Shown here one piece after another: positions 46,666 to 54,406 of a DNA stretch of 61,251 nucleotides. The stretch's first letter is position 1; every line of letters begins with the position of its first letter. This DNA is from an uncultured Bacteroidales bacterium (GTDB taxonomy: Bacteria > Bacteroidota > Bacteroidia > Bacteroidales > F082). The position numbers were made by a program, and so were the translations under genes. A model generated the notes under the pieces. That model did not search any database and was not told the origin of the DNA. It worked only from the letters and a program-made list of their open reading frames with translations. The DNA lies in the NCBI GenBank assembly GCA_905236635.1, contig CAJOCJ010000009.1, positions 1,822-63,072 of the forward strand, in the 5' to 3' direction.

Positions 46666-47636
46666 TGATTTTCCTCCTCTTTCTTCTTTTTCTCTTCCTC
46701 CTGGAAATAGGCGTAGCTGTCTTCGACGAAGTAGTTGGTGTCCTTAAACGCCTCTTCGTTCTGGTCTTTCGTAGGGTTGGCCTTCGCGAATTTCACAAGG
46801 TCGGCGGTGATGAGCGTCTCCTGGAGCTTTGACTTCGCTATCTCGGTGATGTTCAAAGCATGGACGGCCTGCATGATCTCATCGGAGGTCATCTCCACGG
46901 CGTCGATGCCGAACTGTCCCTCGAGATATTCTCTTGCGATATCGGTCAAGTCGGTGTAATAATCCTTGATTTTCAAGGAGTTCCACGACTCATTCTCTCT
47001 CATGTCGGCGAGCTTGGCGCGTGCGGTGACGATGGCAGGGATGACAGGTTTCTTCTTCTCTTCCACAACAGGTTTTGTTTTTCTGTGTTTGCTGATGTAG
47101 TAGATAAGATATGCTATTCCTGCTAAAACTATGACTATCAACGTCCAAGGCAGCACTTCCTTCGCTGTGATATGCTGTTTTATCACTCCGTTGATGGGCT
47201 TGAACGCTTCTGTGGTGTCGACGGCTACCGTCTTCACGTAAAGCTCTTTCTCCATCGTGTGAAGCTTATAGCGGACGCTGTCCTGCAGGCTCTTGCTGTA
47301 CGACATCGTGATTTCAGGCACATAGACGTATCCCGTGTCGAATGTCGTAAGCACCAGTTTCTGCGTCATCATCACGTTCTCGCTGTTCTCGACAGGCGTG
47401 GTGATGAGGTCGCCCTCACTGATTATGTCGATGGAGCCGCTCAGGGTGTCGTTGAAACGTTTCCATTCTACGTTATAGTCTTTCGGAACCGTCAGCGACA
47501 GCTGATAATCAAAAGGTTGTCCCACGAGTATGGTGTCGACGTTGATGCGTCCTTTGAGCGACACGGCCTGTGCCTCGCATCGGATGCTGAATGCCGACAT
47601 CATGCAGAACAACAATATGAAACAAAGTTTCTTCAT
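46662..47636 (-). CDS. BatD-like membrane protein of the Bat operon
   Basis: 324 residues. Signal peptide about 1-22, a beta-rich periplasmic domain of about 140 residues (INVDTILVGQPFDYQLSLTV), one membrane helix at about 165-183, and a charged cytoplasmic tail rich in K and E at its end (EEEKKKKEEENQ). The layout is a shortened BatD. It stands between the DUF58 gene and batA, overlapping both by 4 bases. No enzyme motif was seen. Confidence 0.78.
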   Translation of the reverse strand: MKKLCFILLFCMMSAFSIRCEAQAVSLKGRINVDTILVGQPFDYQLSLTVPKDYNVEWKRFNDTLSGSIDIISEGDLITTPVENSENVMMTQKLVLTTFDTGYVYVPEITMSYSKSLQDSVRYKLHTMEKELYVKTVAVDTTEAFKPINGVIKQHITAKEVLPWTLIVIVLAGIAYLIYYISKHRKTKPVVEEKKKPVIPAIVTARAKLADMRENESWNSLKIKDYYTDLTDIAREYLEGQFGIDAVEMTSDEIMQAVHALNITEIAKSKLQETLITADLVKFAKANPTKDQNEEAFKDTNYFVEDSYAYFQEEEKKKKEEENQ

Positions 47637-48511
47637 CTTCTCGATTCTCTCCTTTTAAAAAGTTGCATAAGAGGCTTGACATAGTCTTCGTCGGTGTAAA
47701 TCAACGTGTTATCCACGCCGTTGTTGGCAAAGGTCTTGCTGAGCGCCGTCGTGGCATGCTGCACATATTTCTGATATGCCTGGTTCCAGTTGCTTGTCGA
47801 GGTGTCGATCCACATCTCTCTGTCAGTCTCGTTGTCGCGAAACTTCACCAGTCCTATCTTAGGTATGATGAGCTCGCGTTTGTCGGTGATTCTCAATGAG
47901 ATAAGGTCATGTTTGCGTGCCGCTATCGTCATCTCTTTCTCAAACGGCTTGTTTGTGATGAAGTCGGAGATGAGGAATGCGGTGGTGCGCTTCTTTATGG
48001 CGCTCGTCAGGAACTTCAGGCCTTCGCCTATGTCGGTGCCTTTGTGCTGTGGCGTGAACGTCACTATCTCGCGTATGATACGCAGGATATGGCTCGAGCC
48101 TTTCTTCGGCGGTATGAACTTCTCGATCTGGTCGCTGAAGAATATCACGCCGACCTTGTCGTTATTCTGTATCGCCGAGAATGCCAGCACCGCCGCGAGT
48201 TCCGCTGTGATGTCACGCTTTGTCGCCTCGACGGAGCCGAAGTCGTTGGACCCCGACACGTCGATGAGCAGCATCACCGTCATCTCGCGCTCTTCCTCGA
48301 AAATCTTGACAAAAGGCTTATGGAATCGTGCCGTGACGTTCCAGTCGATGTTACGGATATCGTCGCCATACTGATACTCGCGCACCTCGCTGAATGTCAT
48401 GCCTCGACCCTTGAAAGCGCTGTGGTACTGACCCGAAAAGATGTGGTTGGTCAGTCCGCGCGTCTTGATCTCGATCTTCCTGACTTTCTTAAATAACTCA
48501 GTTGCTTCCAT
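47633..48511 (-). CDS. DUF58 (VWA-like) protein of the Bat operon
   Basis: 292 residues, soluble. The DUF58 signature YGDDIRNIDWNVTARFHKPF is at about residues 47-66. The VWA-like core follows (VMLLIDVSGSNDFG, with a MIDAS-like D-V-S-G-S). Proteins of this family are paired with MoxR ATPases, as here (9 bases after moxR). Probably the cytoplasmic partner of the ATPase in assembling or activating the Bat complex (inference). Confidence 0.9.
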   Translation of the reverse strand: MEATELFKKVRKIEIKTRGLTNHIFSGQYHSAFKGRGMTFSEVREYQYGDDIRNIDWNVTARFHKPFVKIFEEEREMTVMLLIDVSGSNDFGSVEATKRDITAELAAVLAFSAIQNNDKVGVIFFSDQIEKFIPPKKGSSHILRIIREIVTFTPQHKGTDIGEGLKFLTSAIKKRTTAFLISDFITNKPFEKEMTIAARKHDLISLRITDKRELIIPKIGLVKFRDNETDREMWIDTSTSNWNQAYQKYVQHATTALSKTFANNGVDNTLIYTDEDYVKPLMQLFKRRESRR

Positions 48512-48520
48512 GTTTTAGAA

Positions 48521-49513
48521 TCACGGCACTTCAACAATATTCAGGATCTCATTGATGATATCTTCGGTTGTGATATTCTCTGCTTCTGCCTCGTATGTCA
48601 GGCCGATACGGTGACGCATCACATCCGGTGCCACGGCGCGCACATCCTCAGGGATGACGTAGCCACGACGTTTGATGAAGGCGTAGGCCTTGGCTGCCAG
48701 GGCGAGGTTGATAGAAGCACGCGGTGAGCCGCCGTAGCTGATCATGCCGTTGAACTTCTTCAGCTTGAACTCCTCTGGATAACGTGAAGCGAAGACGATG
48801 TCGGTGATGTAATTCTCAATCTTTTCGTCGAGATAAACCTCACGGCAGACCTTACGGGCGTTGAGGATCTCCTTTGTCGAGGTGACTTTGTGGACCTCCG
48901 GATAATCCTTGTTGATGTTCTGGCGTAAGATGAGCTTTTCCTCGTCTTTTCTCGGATAGTCGATGACGACCTTCAACATGAAACGGTCCACCTGGGCTTC
49001 AGGAAGAGGGTAGGTGCCTTCCTGCTCGATAGGGTTCTGCGTTGCCATGACCAGGAACGGGTCCGGCAAGGCGAAAGTGCTCTCTCCGATGGTCACCTGA
49101 TGCTCCTGCATGGCCTCGAGCAATGCGCTCTGTACCTTCGCAGGGGAACGGTTGATTTCATCCGCCAACACGAAATTGGCGAACACAGGGCCTTTCCTCA
49201 CTATGAATTCCTCCGTCTTCTGGCTGTAAATCATCGTACCGATAAGGTCGGCAGGCAGAAGGTCGGGAGTAAACTGAATACGGCTGAAGTCGGCATCGAC
49301 GATGCTTGCCAATGTCTTGATAGCCAATGTCTTGGCCAATCCAGGAACACCTTCCAAAAGGATGTGACCGTTCGACAACAAACCGATGAGCAAACGCTCT
49401 GTCATGTGTTTCTGACCCACGATGACCTTGCTCATCTCCAAGTTAATCAAGTCGATAAACTGACTCTCTCTCTGAATTTTCTCGTTTAATTCGCGAATGT
49501 CTGTTTCAATCAT
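48521..49513 (-). CDS. MoxR-family AAA+ ATPase
   Basis: I choose ATG at 49513 (MIETDIRELN; 330 residues) over a TTG ten codons upstream; it lies 45 bases after the -7 box. Walker A GVPGLAKT at 55-62, Walker B FVLADEINRSPAKVQ near 118-132, sensor FLVMATQNPIEQEGTYPLPE near 155-174. MoxR ATPases act as chaperones for VWA proteins; here BatA, BatB and the DUF58 protein are the evident clients. First gene of the operon. Confidence 0.93.
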   Translation of the reverse strand: MIETDIRELNEKIQRESQFIDLINLEMSKVIVGQKHMTERLLIGLLSNGHILLEGVPGLAKTLAIKTLASIVDADFSRIQFTPDLLPADLIGTMIYSQKTEEFIVRKGPVFANFVLADEINRSPAKVQSALLEAMQEHQVTIGESTFALPDPFLVMATQNPIEQEGTYPLPEAQVDRFMLKVVIDYPRKDEEKLILRQNINKDYPEVHKVTSTKEILNARKVCREVYLDEKIENYITDIVFASRYPEEFKLKKFNGMISYGGSPRASINLALAAKAYAFIKRRGYVIPEDVRAVAPDVMRHRIGLTYEAEAENITTEDIINEILNIVEVP

Positions 49514-49557
49514 TTTTATTGCGATTTTTATATCATTATTCAATTAAAAAGTAAACG

Positions 49558-49588
49558 CAAAAATACTTAAAAAATTTCATTCTGCAAA
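49558..49588 (-). promoter_or_regulatory. Promoter of the moxR-bat operon
   Basis: On the minus strand TTTG (complement of 49585-49588), 19 bases, TATTTTTG (complement of 49558-49565). The fit to the Bacteroidota consensus is complete, and no other promoter of this quality lies inside the eight-gene operon as far as I checked the gaps. Confidence 0.65.
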
Positions 49589-49654
49589 GAAAAAATTCAC
49601 CAATTTTTCAACTATTTCGAAAAATTTTGTAATTTCGTAGCTTGAAATAAATCT

Positions 49655-50440
49655 ATGCTGCAATTTGGCAAAATAGCGGTTATCGGGGCGGGAAATACTG
49701 CCTATACCCTTTGTAAATTATTGAAAAGCAAAGGGATAGAGCCGTTTTGTGTCTTCGTCAGAAATCCTGAAAAGGCTGAAAAAGTGCGTCAGGATTTGGG
49801 CGTTGAGGTCGTTTCCGACTACGAAAATGTGCTGAAAACGGATTTGGCGATAATAGCGGTGAACGACGACGCTATTTCTGAGGTTGCCACGCATCTCACT
49901 GATTATAAAGGACTTGCGGTGCATACATCGGGAACGAAGCCTGCCGAGCTGCTCAACCGTACGATGCGCTTCGGAGTTTTTTATCCGCTGCAGACGATGA
50001 GCAAAGAACGCGAGATTTCGTTCGACGAGATACCTCTATTAATATATGCCAATTCGCCGGATGATGTTGAAATGCTTAGCAAATTTGCGAGTCAGTTTTC
50101 GAAGAAAGTGGTGTTCTGCGACGACGAGCAGCGTAAAGCCATCCATCTGGCAGCAGTGTTTGTATCCAATTTTACAAATGTGATGTTAGGAATAGGGGAT
50201 AAGTTGCTGAAAGATAATGGGTTATCATTAGATGTCATGAGACCGCTGGTGCAGGAGATGATAAAAAAATCGTTCGAGATTTCTCCAAAAGACGCGCTCA
50301 CTGGTCCTGCCCGACGCAACGATTTCTCCACTATCGGCGAACACGAGAAGATGCTTGACAATTATCCCGATGAGCTTGCCATCTATATGATTTTGACCGA
50401 TTATATCATTGAAAATTATAAAAATAATGAAAAATTATAA
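49655..50440 (+). CDS. Rossmann-fold DUF2520 protein
   Basis: 261 residues. N-terminal NAD(P)-binding motif KIAVIGAGNTAYTLCKLL at 6-23 and a C-terminal helical DUF2520 part (AIHLAAVFVSNFTNVMLGIG, about 164-183). The overall form is that of ProC/6-phosphogluconate-dehydrogenase-like reductases, with HTSGTKPAELL as the inter-domain signature. Substrate unknown. First gene of a seven-gene operon; the next start lies within its last 14 bases. Confidence 0.85.
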   Translation: MLQFGKIAVIGAGNTAYTLCKLLKSKGIEPFCVFVRNPEKAEKVRQDLGVEVVSDYENVLKTDLAIIAVNDDAISEVATHLTDYKGLAVHTSGTKPAELLNRTMRFGVFYPLQTMSKEREISFDEIPLLIYANSPDDVEMLSKFASQFSKKVVFCDDEQRKAIHLAAVFVSNFTNVMLGIGDKLLKDNGLSLDVMRPLVQEMIKKSFEISPKDALTGPARRNDFSTIGEHEKMLDNYPDELAIYMILTDYIIENYKNNEKL

Positions 50441-50951
50441 AGAACTTTTAAAAAATGTAACGACCTTTATCTTTGATTATGACGGAGTTATGACACAAGG
50501 CGACGTCATAATGCTGCCCAGCGGCGAGGGTCTGCGCATGACCAACGTGAAAGACGGCTTCGCGCTTCAGCTGGCGGTACGTCTGGGCTATAACGTGGCG
50601 GTTATCTCGGGCGGTTATGCCGACTCGATGACACAACGTATGAAGATGCTCGGAGTGAAGGACGTTTTTATGCATATCCCTAACAAAATAACGATGTTAG
50701 AGGAATATATGAAGACGAAAAACCTCAAGAAGGAACAGATCGTCTATATGGGTGACGACATGCCCGACTACCCTGTGATGCAGATGGTGGGAGTGCCTGT
50801 CTGCCCCGCCGACGCCTCCGAGGAAATCAAACAGATAAGCGTGTATATCAGCAACAAAGACGGCGGAAAAGGTGCTGTGCGCGACATCATAGAGCAGGTG
50901 CTGAAGGTGCAGGACAACTGGATGAAGGACTTCGAAAATCATTTGTGGTGA
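50427..50951 (+). CDS. kdsC: KdsC-like HAD phosphatase (KDO-8-phosphate phosphatase)
   Basis: I choose ATG at 50427 (MKNYKELLKNVTTF; 174 residues), overlapping the preceding gene by 14 bases. HAD motif I DYDGVMTQG at about 17-25, motif II in AVISGGYADS, motif IV MGDDMPDYPVM. The small tetrameric HAD type without cap matches KdsC, which releases KDO from its 8-phosphate for LPS. The nearby lpxB supports this role; the exact substrate is not proven by sequence. Confidence 0.85.
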   Translation: MKNYKELLKNVTTFIFDYDGVMTQGDVIMLPSGEGLRMTNVKDGFALQLAVRLGYNVAVISGGYADSMTQRMKMLGVKDVFMHIPNKITMLEEYMKTKNLKKEQIVYMGDDMPDYPVMQMVGVPVCPADASEEIKQISVYISNKDGGKGAVRDIIEQVLKVQDNWMKDFENHLW

Positions 50952-51862
50952 TGAAAAAAATATGGGCTTTTTTCAGACTGGTGCGCTGGCCTAACTTGCT
51001 CATCACCGCGCTGATGATGTGCTTGGTGCATTATTGCCTCGTGCCCTCCGGCAGCGCGGTGATGTTCACGCTACTGGTGATATCGATGGTGCTGGTGCAG
51101 GCCGGCGGCTACGTCATCAACGACATCTTCGATAAAGACATCGACGCCATCAACAAACCTGATAAACAAATCGTGGGAAAAGATTTTACCGAGAGACAAT
51201 GTCATATCTTTTATATCATATTGACTATCATAGGATTATGTTGCGCCTTGGCGGATACCAAAATCTTCGCCTGCATGGTGCTTCTGGCATGTCTGCTGTA
51301 CAGCTATTCGCGCAGATATAAGAAAAAACTTGTCATCGGCAACCTAATCGTCTCATTATCAGTGGCTTTCGCCGTGTTTGTGCCTTGGCTTTACGAAATG
51401 CTCTATATCTCACAACACGAACTCCTGCTGGTGACCATGAAGCCTCTGATGCAGGTCTCGCTTCGTTTGGTGTTGATTTACACCGCCTTCGCCTTCATAA
51501 TGACGTTCATCCGTGAGATAGTGAAAGACATGGAGGATGTGGAGGGCGACGGACGCTCAAACTGCCGTACAATCCCCATCGCATGGGGCATAAAAGCCGC
51601 ACAGATCATAGTGCTGGTGCTGGGTATATTGACATTTGTCATGATTATGTACGCCAAAGAAGATCTGCACGGCCTCGGCTTTAAAACCGCGAGCTATATG
51701 CTGAATGCCTCGGGTGTTTTTATGTTCATGATGGTGCTTGGCGGCAATATTTTTGGACTGCTGGACGCTAGTTTCAGGACACCGAAACAGTTCCATATTC
51801 AGTCTATTGCCATGAAAATCAGCATGTTAATTGGAGTTTTATCAATGTTTTTTATAAAATAA
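50951..51862 (+). CDS. UbiA-family prenyltransferase
   Basis: I choose ATG at 50951 (MKKIWAFFRLVRWPN; 303 residues), sharing one base with the kdsC stop; GTG codons upstream are less likely. Seven to nine membrane helices. Both aspartate-rich motifs are present: NDIFDKDIDAINKPDK (about 57-72) and IVKDMEDVEGDG (about 187-198), which bind the prenyl diphosphate through magnesium. Acceptor unknown; geranylgeranylglycerol-phosphate-synthase-like or quinone routes are possible. Overlaps maf by one base. Confidence 0.86.
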   Translation: MKKIWAFFRLVRWPNLLITALMMCLVHYCLVPSGSAVMFTLLVISMVLVQAGGYVINDIFDKDIDAINKPDKQIVGKDFTERQCHIFYIILTIIGLCCALADTKIFACMVLLACLLYSYSRRYKKKLVIGNLIVSLSVAFAVFVPWLYEMLYISQHELLLVTMKPLMQVSLRLVLIYTAFAFIMTFIREIVKDMEDVEGDGRSNCRTIPIAWGIKAAQIIVLVLGILTFVMIMYAKEDLHGLGFKTASYMLNASGVFMFMMVLGGNIFGLLDASFRTPKQFHIQSIAMKISMLIGVLSMFFIK

Positions 51863-52443
51863 TGTTAGAAAATTTAAAAAAATATAACATCGTTTTAGCG
51901 TCGAAATCGCCTCGCCGACAAGAGCTTCTGAAGGGCATAGGCGTGGATTTCACCATTTTGACGAAAGAAGTCGATGAAAATTATCCTCAAAGGCTTCCGG
52001 TTATTGACGTCGCACCGTTTTTGAGTTTGAAAAAGGCAAAGGCATTCGACGATGCGGAACTGCCTGAAAATTATATGGTTATCACCGCCGACACCGTAGT
52101 TATCGTGGAAAATGAGATTTTGGGAAAGCCGAAAGACCGTGATGACGCGGTGCGTATGCTCAACACGCTTTCAGGTAAGGTGCATAAGGTGGTGACAGGC
52201 GTCACAGTGCATACCAAAGAGAAGACAAAAACCTTCTCCGTCACATCAAAAGTGACATTTGAAACGATTGACAATCAAGAAGTTAGCTATTATATCGACA
52301 ATTATAAACCTTACGACAAGGCTGGTGCTTATGGCGTCCAGGAATGGATAGGCTACTGCGGCGTGAGCAATGTCGAAGGCTCATATTTTAATGTGATGGG
52401 ACTGCCTACGCAGAAATTGTATAAAGTATTAAAGGAATTTTAG
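51862..52443 (+). CDS. maf: Maf-family nucleotide pyrophosphatase
   Basis: 193 residues. The Maf signature ASKSPRRQELLKGIGVDF is at about 13-30; the catalytic acidic residue lies in ITADTVVIVENEILGKP. This subtype (YhdE-like) hydrolyses dTTP, UTP and modified pyrimidine nucleotides. Starts with TAATG overlap of the ubiA stop; its stop is directly followed by the surE ATG. Confidence 0.93.
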   Translation: MLENLKKYNIVLASKSPRRQELLKGIGVDFTILTKEVDENYPQRLPVIDVAPFLSLKKAKAFDDAELPENYMVITADTVVIVENEILGKPKDRDDAVRMLNTLSGKVHKVVTGVTVHTKEKTKTFSVTSKVTFETIDNQEVSYYIDNYKPYDKAGAYGVQEWIGYCGVSNVEGSYFNVMGLPTQKLYKVLKEF

Positions 52444-53214
52444 ATGGAAAAAAGACCGACTATTTTAGTCACGAATGATGACGGGTATATGGCGAAAGGC
52501 TTGCAGACGCTGGCAAGTCTGATGCGGCAGATCGGCAAGGTGGTGGTGGTTTCGACAGAAGAGGTGAAATCGGCGCAGGGACACTCGATGACGATAAACG
52601 AGCCGTTGAGAGTCAGGACTTTGGAGAAACACGACGACTTCGAGATGTATGTCTTGAACGGCTGTCCCGTGGATTGCGCGAAAGTGGGCTTTCAGATGCT
52701 TATGGAAGAGTATCCCGATATTTTGGTGTCAGGTATCAACCACGGCTCCAACGCCTCGACAAATGTGATATATTCCGGTACGATGGCTGCCGTCGTCGAG
52801 GCATGCATGGACGGCATCCCGGCGGTCGGCTTCAGCGTGGAGGACTACTCTCACGATGCCAACTTCAGCCATGTGGAGAAATATATTTTGGAGATAACAA
52901 AGAAAGTCCTGAAAGAAGGACTGCCGAAAGGCACATGCCTGAATGTCAACTTCCCCAAATATTCCGAGGGAAACCCGATAAAAGGAGTGAAGATATGCCG
53001 TCAGGCTAAGGCACGCTGGAAAGAGATTTTCGACAAGCGGAAAGACCCGCACGGACGCGATTATTTCTGGATCGGAGGCGACTTCATCGTTGAGGACGAT
53101 GGCACCGACACCGACATCTACGCGCTGAAAAACAACTACGCGTCGATAGTGCCGACACAGTACGACTGGACAGCCTACGAGGTCATGGATCAATTAAAAA
53201 GTTTTGAAAAATGA
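52444..53214 (+). CDS. surE: 5'/3'-nucleotidase SurE
   Basis: 256 residues; survival protein E, a metal-dependent nucleoside monophosphatase. Metal site TNDDGYMAKGL at about 10-20, the SAQGHSMTI loop, and SGINHGSNASTNVIYSGTMA (about 99-118), all standard. Abuts maf and overlaps lpxB by 4 bases (ATGA). Confidence 0.96.
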   Translation: MEKRPTILVTNDDGYMAKGLQTLASLMRQIGKVVVVSTEEVKSAQGHSMTINEPLRVRTLEKHDDFEMYVLNGCPVDCAKVGFQMLMEEYPDILVSGINHGSNASTNVIYSGTMAAVVEACMDGIPAVGFSVEDYSHDANFSHVEKYILEITKKVLKEGLPKGTCLNVNFPKYSEGNPIKGVKICRQAKARWKEIFDKRKDPHGRDYFWIGGDFIVEDDGTDTDIYALKNNYASIVPTQYDWTAYEVMDQLKSFEK

Positions 53215-54335
53215 AGTATTACATCATAGCAGGTGAGGCCTCCGGTGATCTGCACGGCTCCAACCTCGTCGCCTCGATACGGCAGAAAGACCCTGGCGCG
53301 AAGATTAGGGCGTGGGGAGGCGAGAAGATGCGCAGAAACGGCGCCAACGTGGTGAAAAACTACCACGACTTGGCATTCATGGGCTTCGTGGAGGTGGTGA
53401 TGAACCTGCGGACGATATTGAGAAACCTCAGCATCTGTAAAAAAGATATCACAGAATTCAACCCCGACGCGATAGTTCTCATCGACTACCCGGGCTTTAA
53501 CCTGAAAATCGCGAAATGGGCGAAGGCAAAGGGCTTCAAGGTGTTTTATTACATCTCGCCGCAGATATGGGCATGGAAACGCCGCAGGGTTTATACCATA
53601 CAGAAGGTGGTCGATAAGATGCTCTGCATACTGCCTTTCGAGAAGAAATTCTACGATAACTATAACGTCGATTGTCAGTTTGTCGGACATCCGCTGCTTG
53701 ACGAGATAGCGAAGGTCGAACCTGTCGATAAACGCAAGTTCTACAAGGCAAACCGCCTGAACCCGAAGAAAGAGATAATAGCGCTGCTGCCCGGAAGCCG
53801 TAAGCAGGAGGTGAGCCGCATGCTCAAGGTGATGCTCGAGGTGGTGAAGATGTTCCCTAACTACCAGTTTGTGGTGGCATGCGCGCCGTCGTTGCCGGTG
53901 AGCTATTACAAGAAGATAATAGGCGAAAAAGCCAACGTTAGGCTGGTGCTCAACCGCACATACCAGCTCCTGCAGCTGTCAAGCGCCGCTGTCGTCACCT
54001 CGGGGACGGCGACACTCGAGACGGCCCTGCTCGACGTGCCGGAAGTGGTGTGCTACAAAGCCAACCAGATATCGTATCTCATCGCACGACAGGTGGCAAG
54101 AGTGAAGTATATCTGCCTTGTGAACCTCATCATGGACCGCCTGGTGGTCAAGGAGTTGATACAAGGCGACATGACTGCCAACAACATCCGCGACGAGCTA
54201 CAGTCGCTGCTCAACAGCTCGAAACGACAGAAGAAACTGCTCGAAGAATACGAAGAGCTGAAATATGTGCTTGGCAACGCCGGCGCTTCCGACAGAGCCG
54301 CCGAGACCATCATCTCATATGTAAAAAAAAATTAA
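53211..54335 (+). CDS. lpxB: Lipid-A-disaccharide synthase
   Basis: 374 residues; GT19 enzyme that joins lipid X and UDP-diacylglucosamine. N-terminal YYIIAGEASGDLHGSNLV at 2-19 and the motif YISPQIWAWKRRR near 117-129 are diagnostic. LLPGSRKQEVSR near 196 and TSGTATLETAL near 263 complete the set. Shows that lipid A is made here. Start overlaps the surE stop. Confidence 0.97.
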   Translation: MKYYIIAGEASGDLHGSNLVASIRQKDPGAKIRAWGGEKMRRNGANVVKNYHDLAFMGFVEVVMNLRTILRNLSICKKDITEFNPDAIVLIDYPGFNLKIAKWAKAKGFKVFYYISPQIWAWKRRRVYTIQKVVDKMLCILPFEKKFYDNYNVDCQFVGHPLLDEIAKVEPVDKRKFYKANRLNPKKEIIALLPGSRKQEVSRMLKVMLEVVKMFPNYQFVVACAPSLPVSYYKKIIGEKANVRLVLNRTYQLLQLSSAAVVTSGTATLETALLDVPEVVCYKANQISYLIARQVARVKYICLVNLIMDRLVVKELIQGDMTANNIRDELQSLLNSSKRQKKLLEEYEELKYVLGNAGASDRAAETIISYVKKN

Positions 54336-54382
54336 CATAAATTGCAGAAATCTGGAAGAAAACCTTCCCTGATTTGCCGTAA

Positions 54383-54405
54383 CTTGCACGCGAAAAACGT
54401 GCAAG
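54383..54405 (+). promoter_or_regulatory. Hairpin touching the comEC start codon
   Basis: CTTGCACG (54383-54390), loop CGAAAAA, CGTGCAAG (54398-54405): a perfect 8-bp stem ending one base before the comEC ATG at 54407. In mRNA it would hinder ribosome access; as DNA it is a good dyad for a repressor. Confidence 0.55.
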
Positions 54406-54406
54406 A

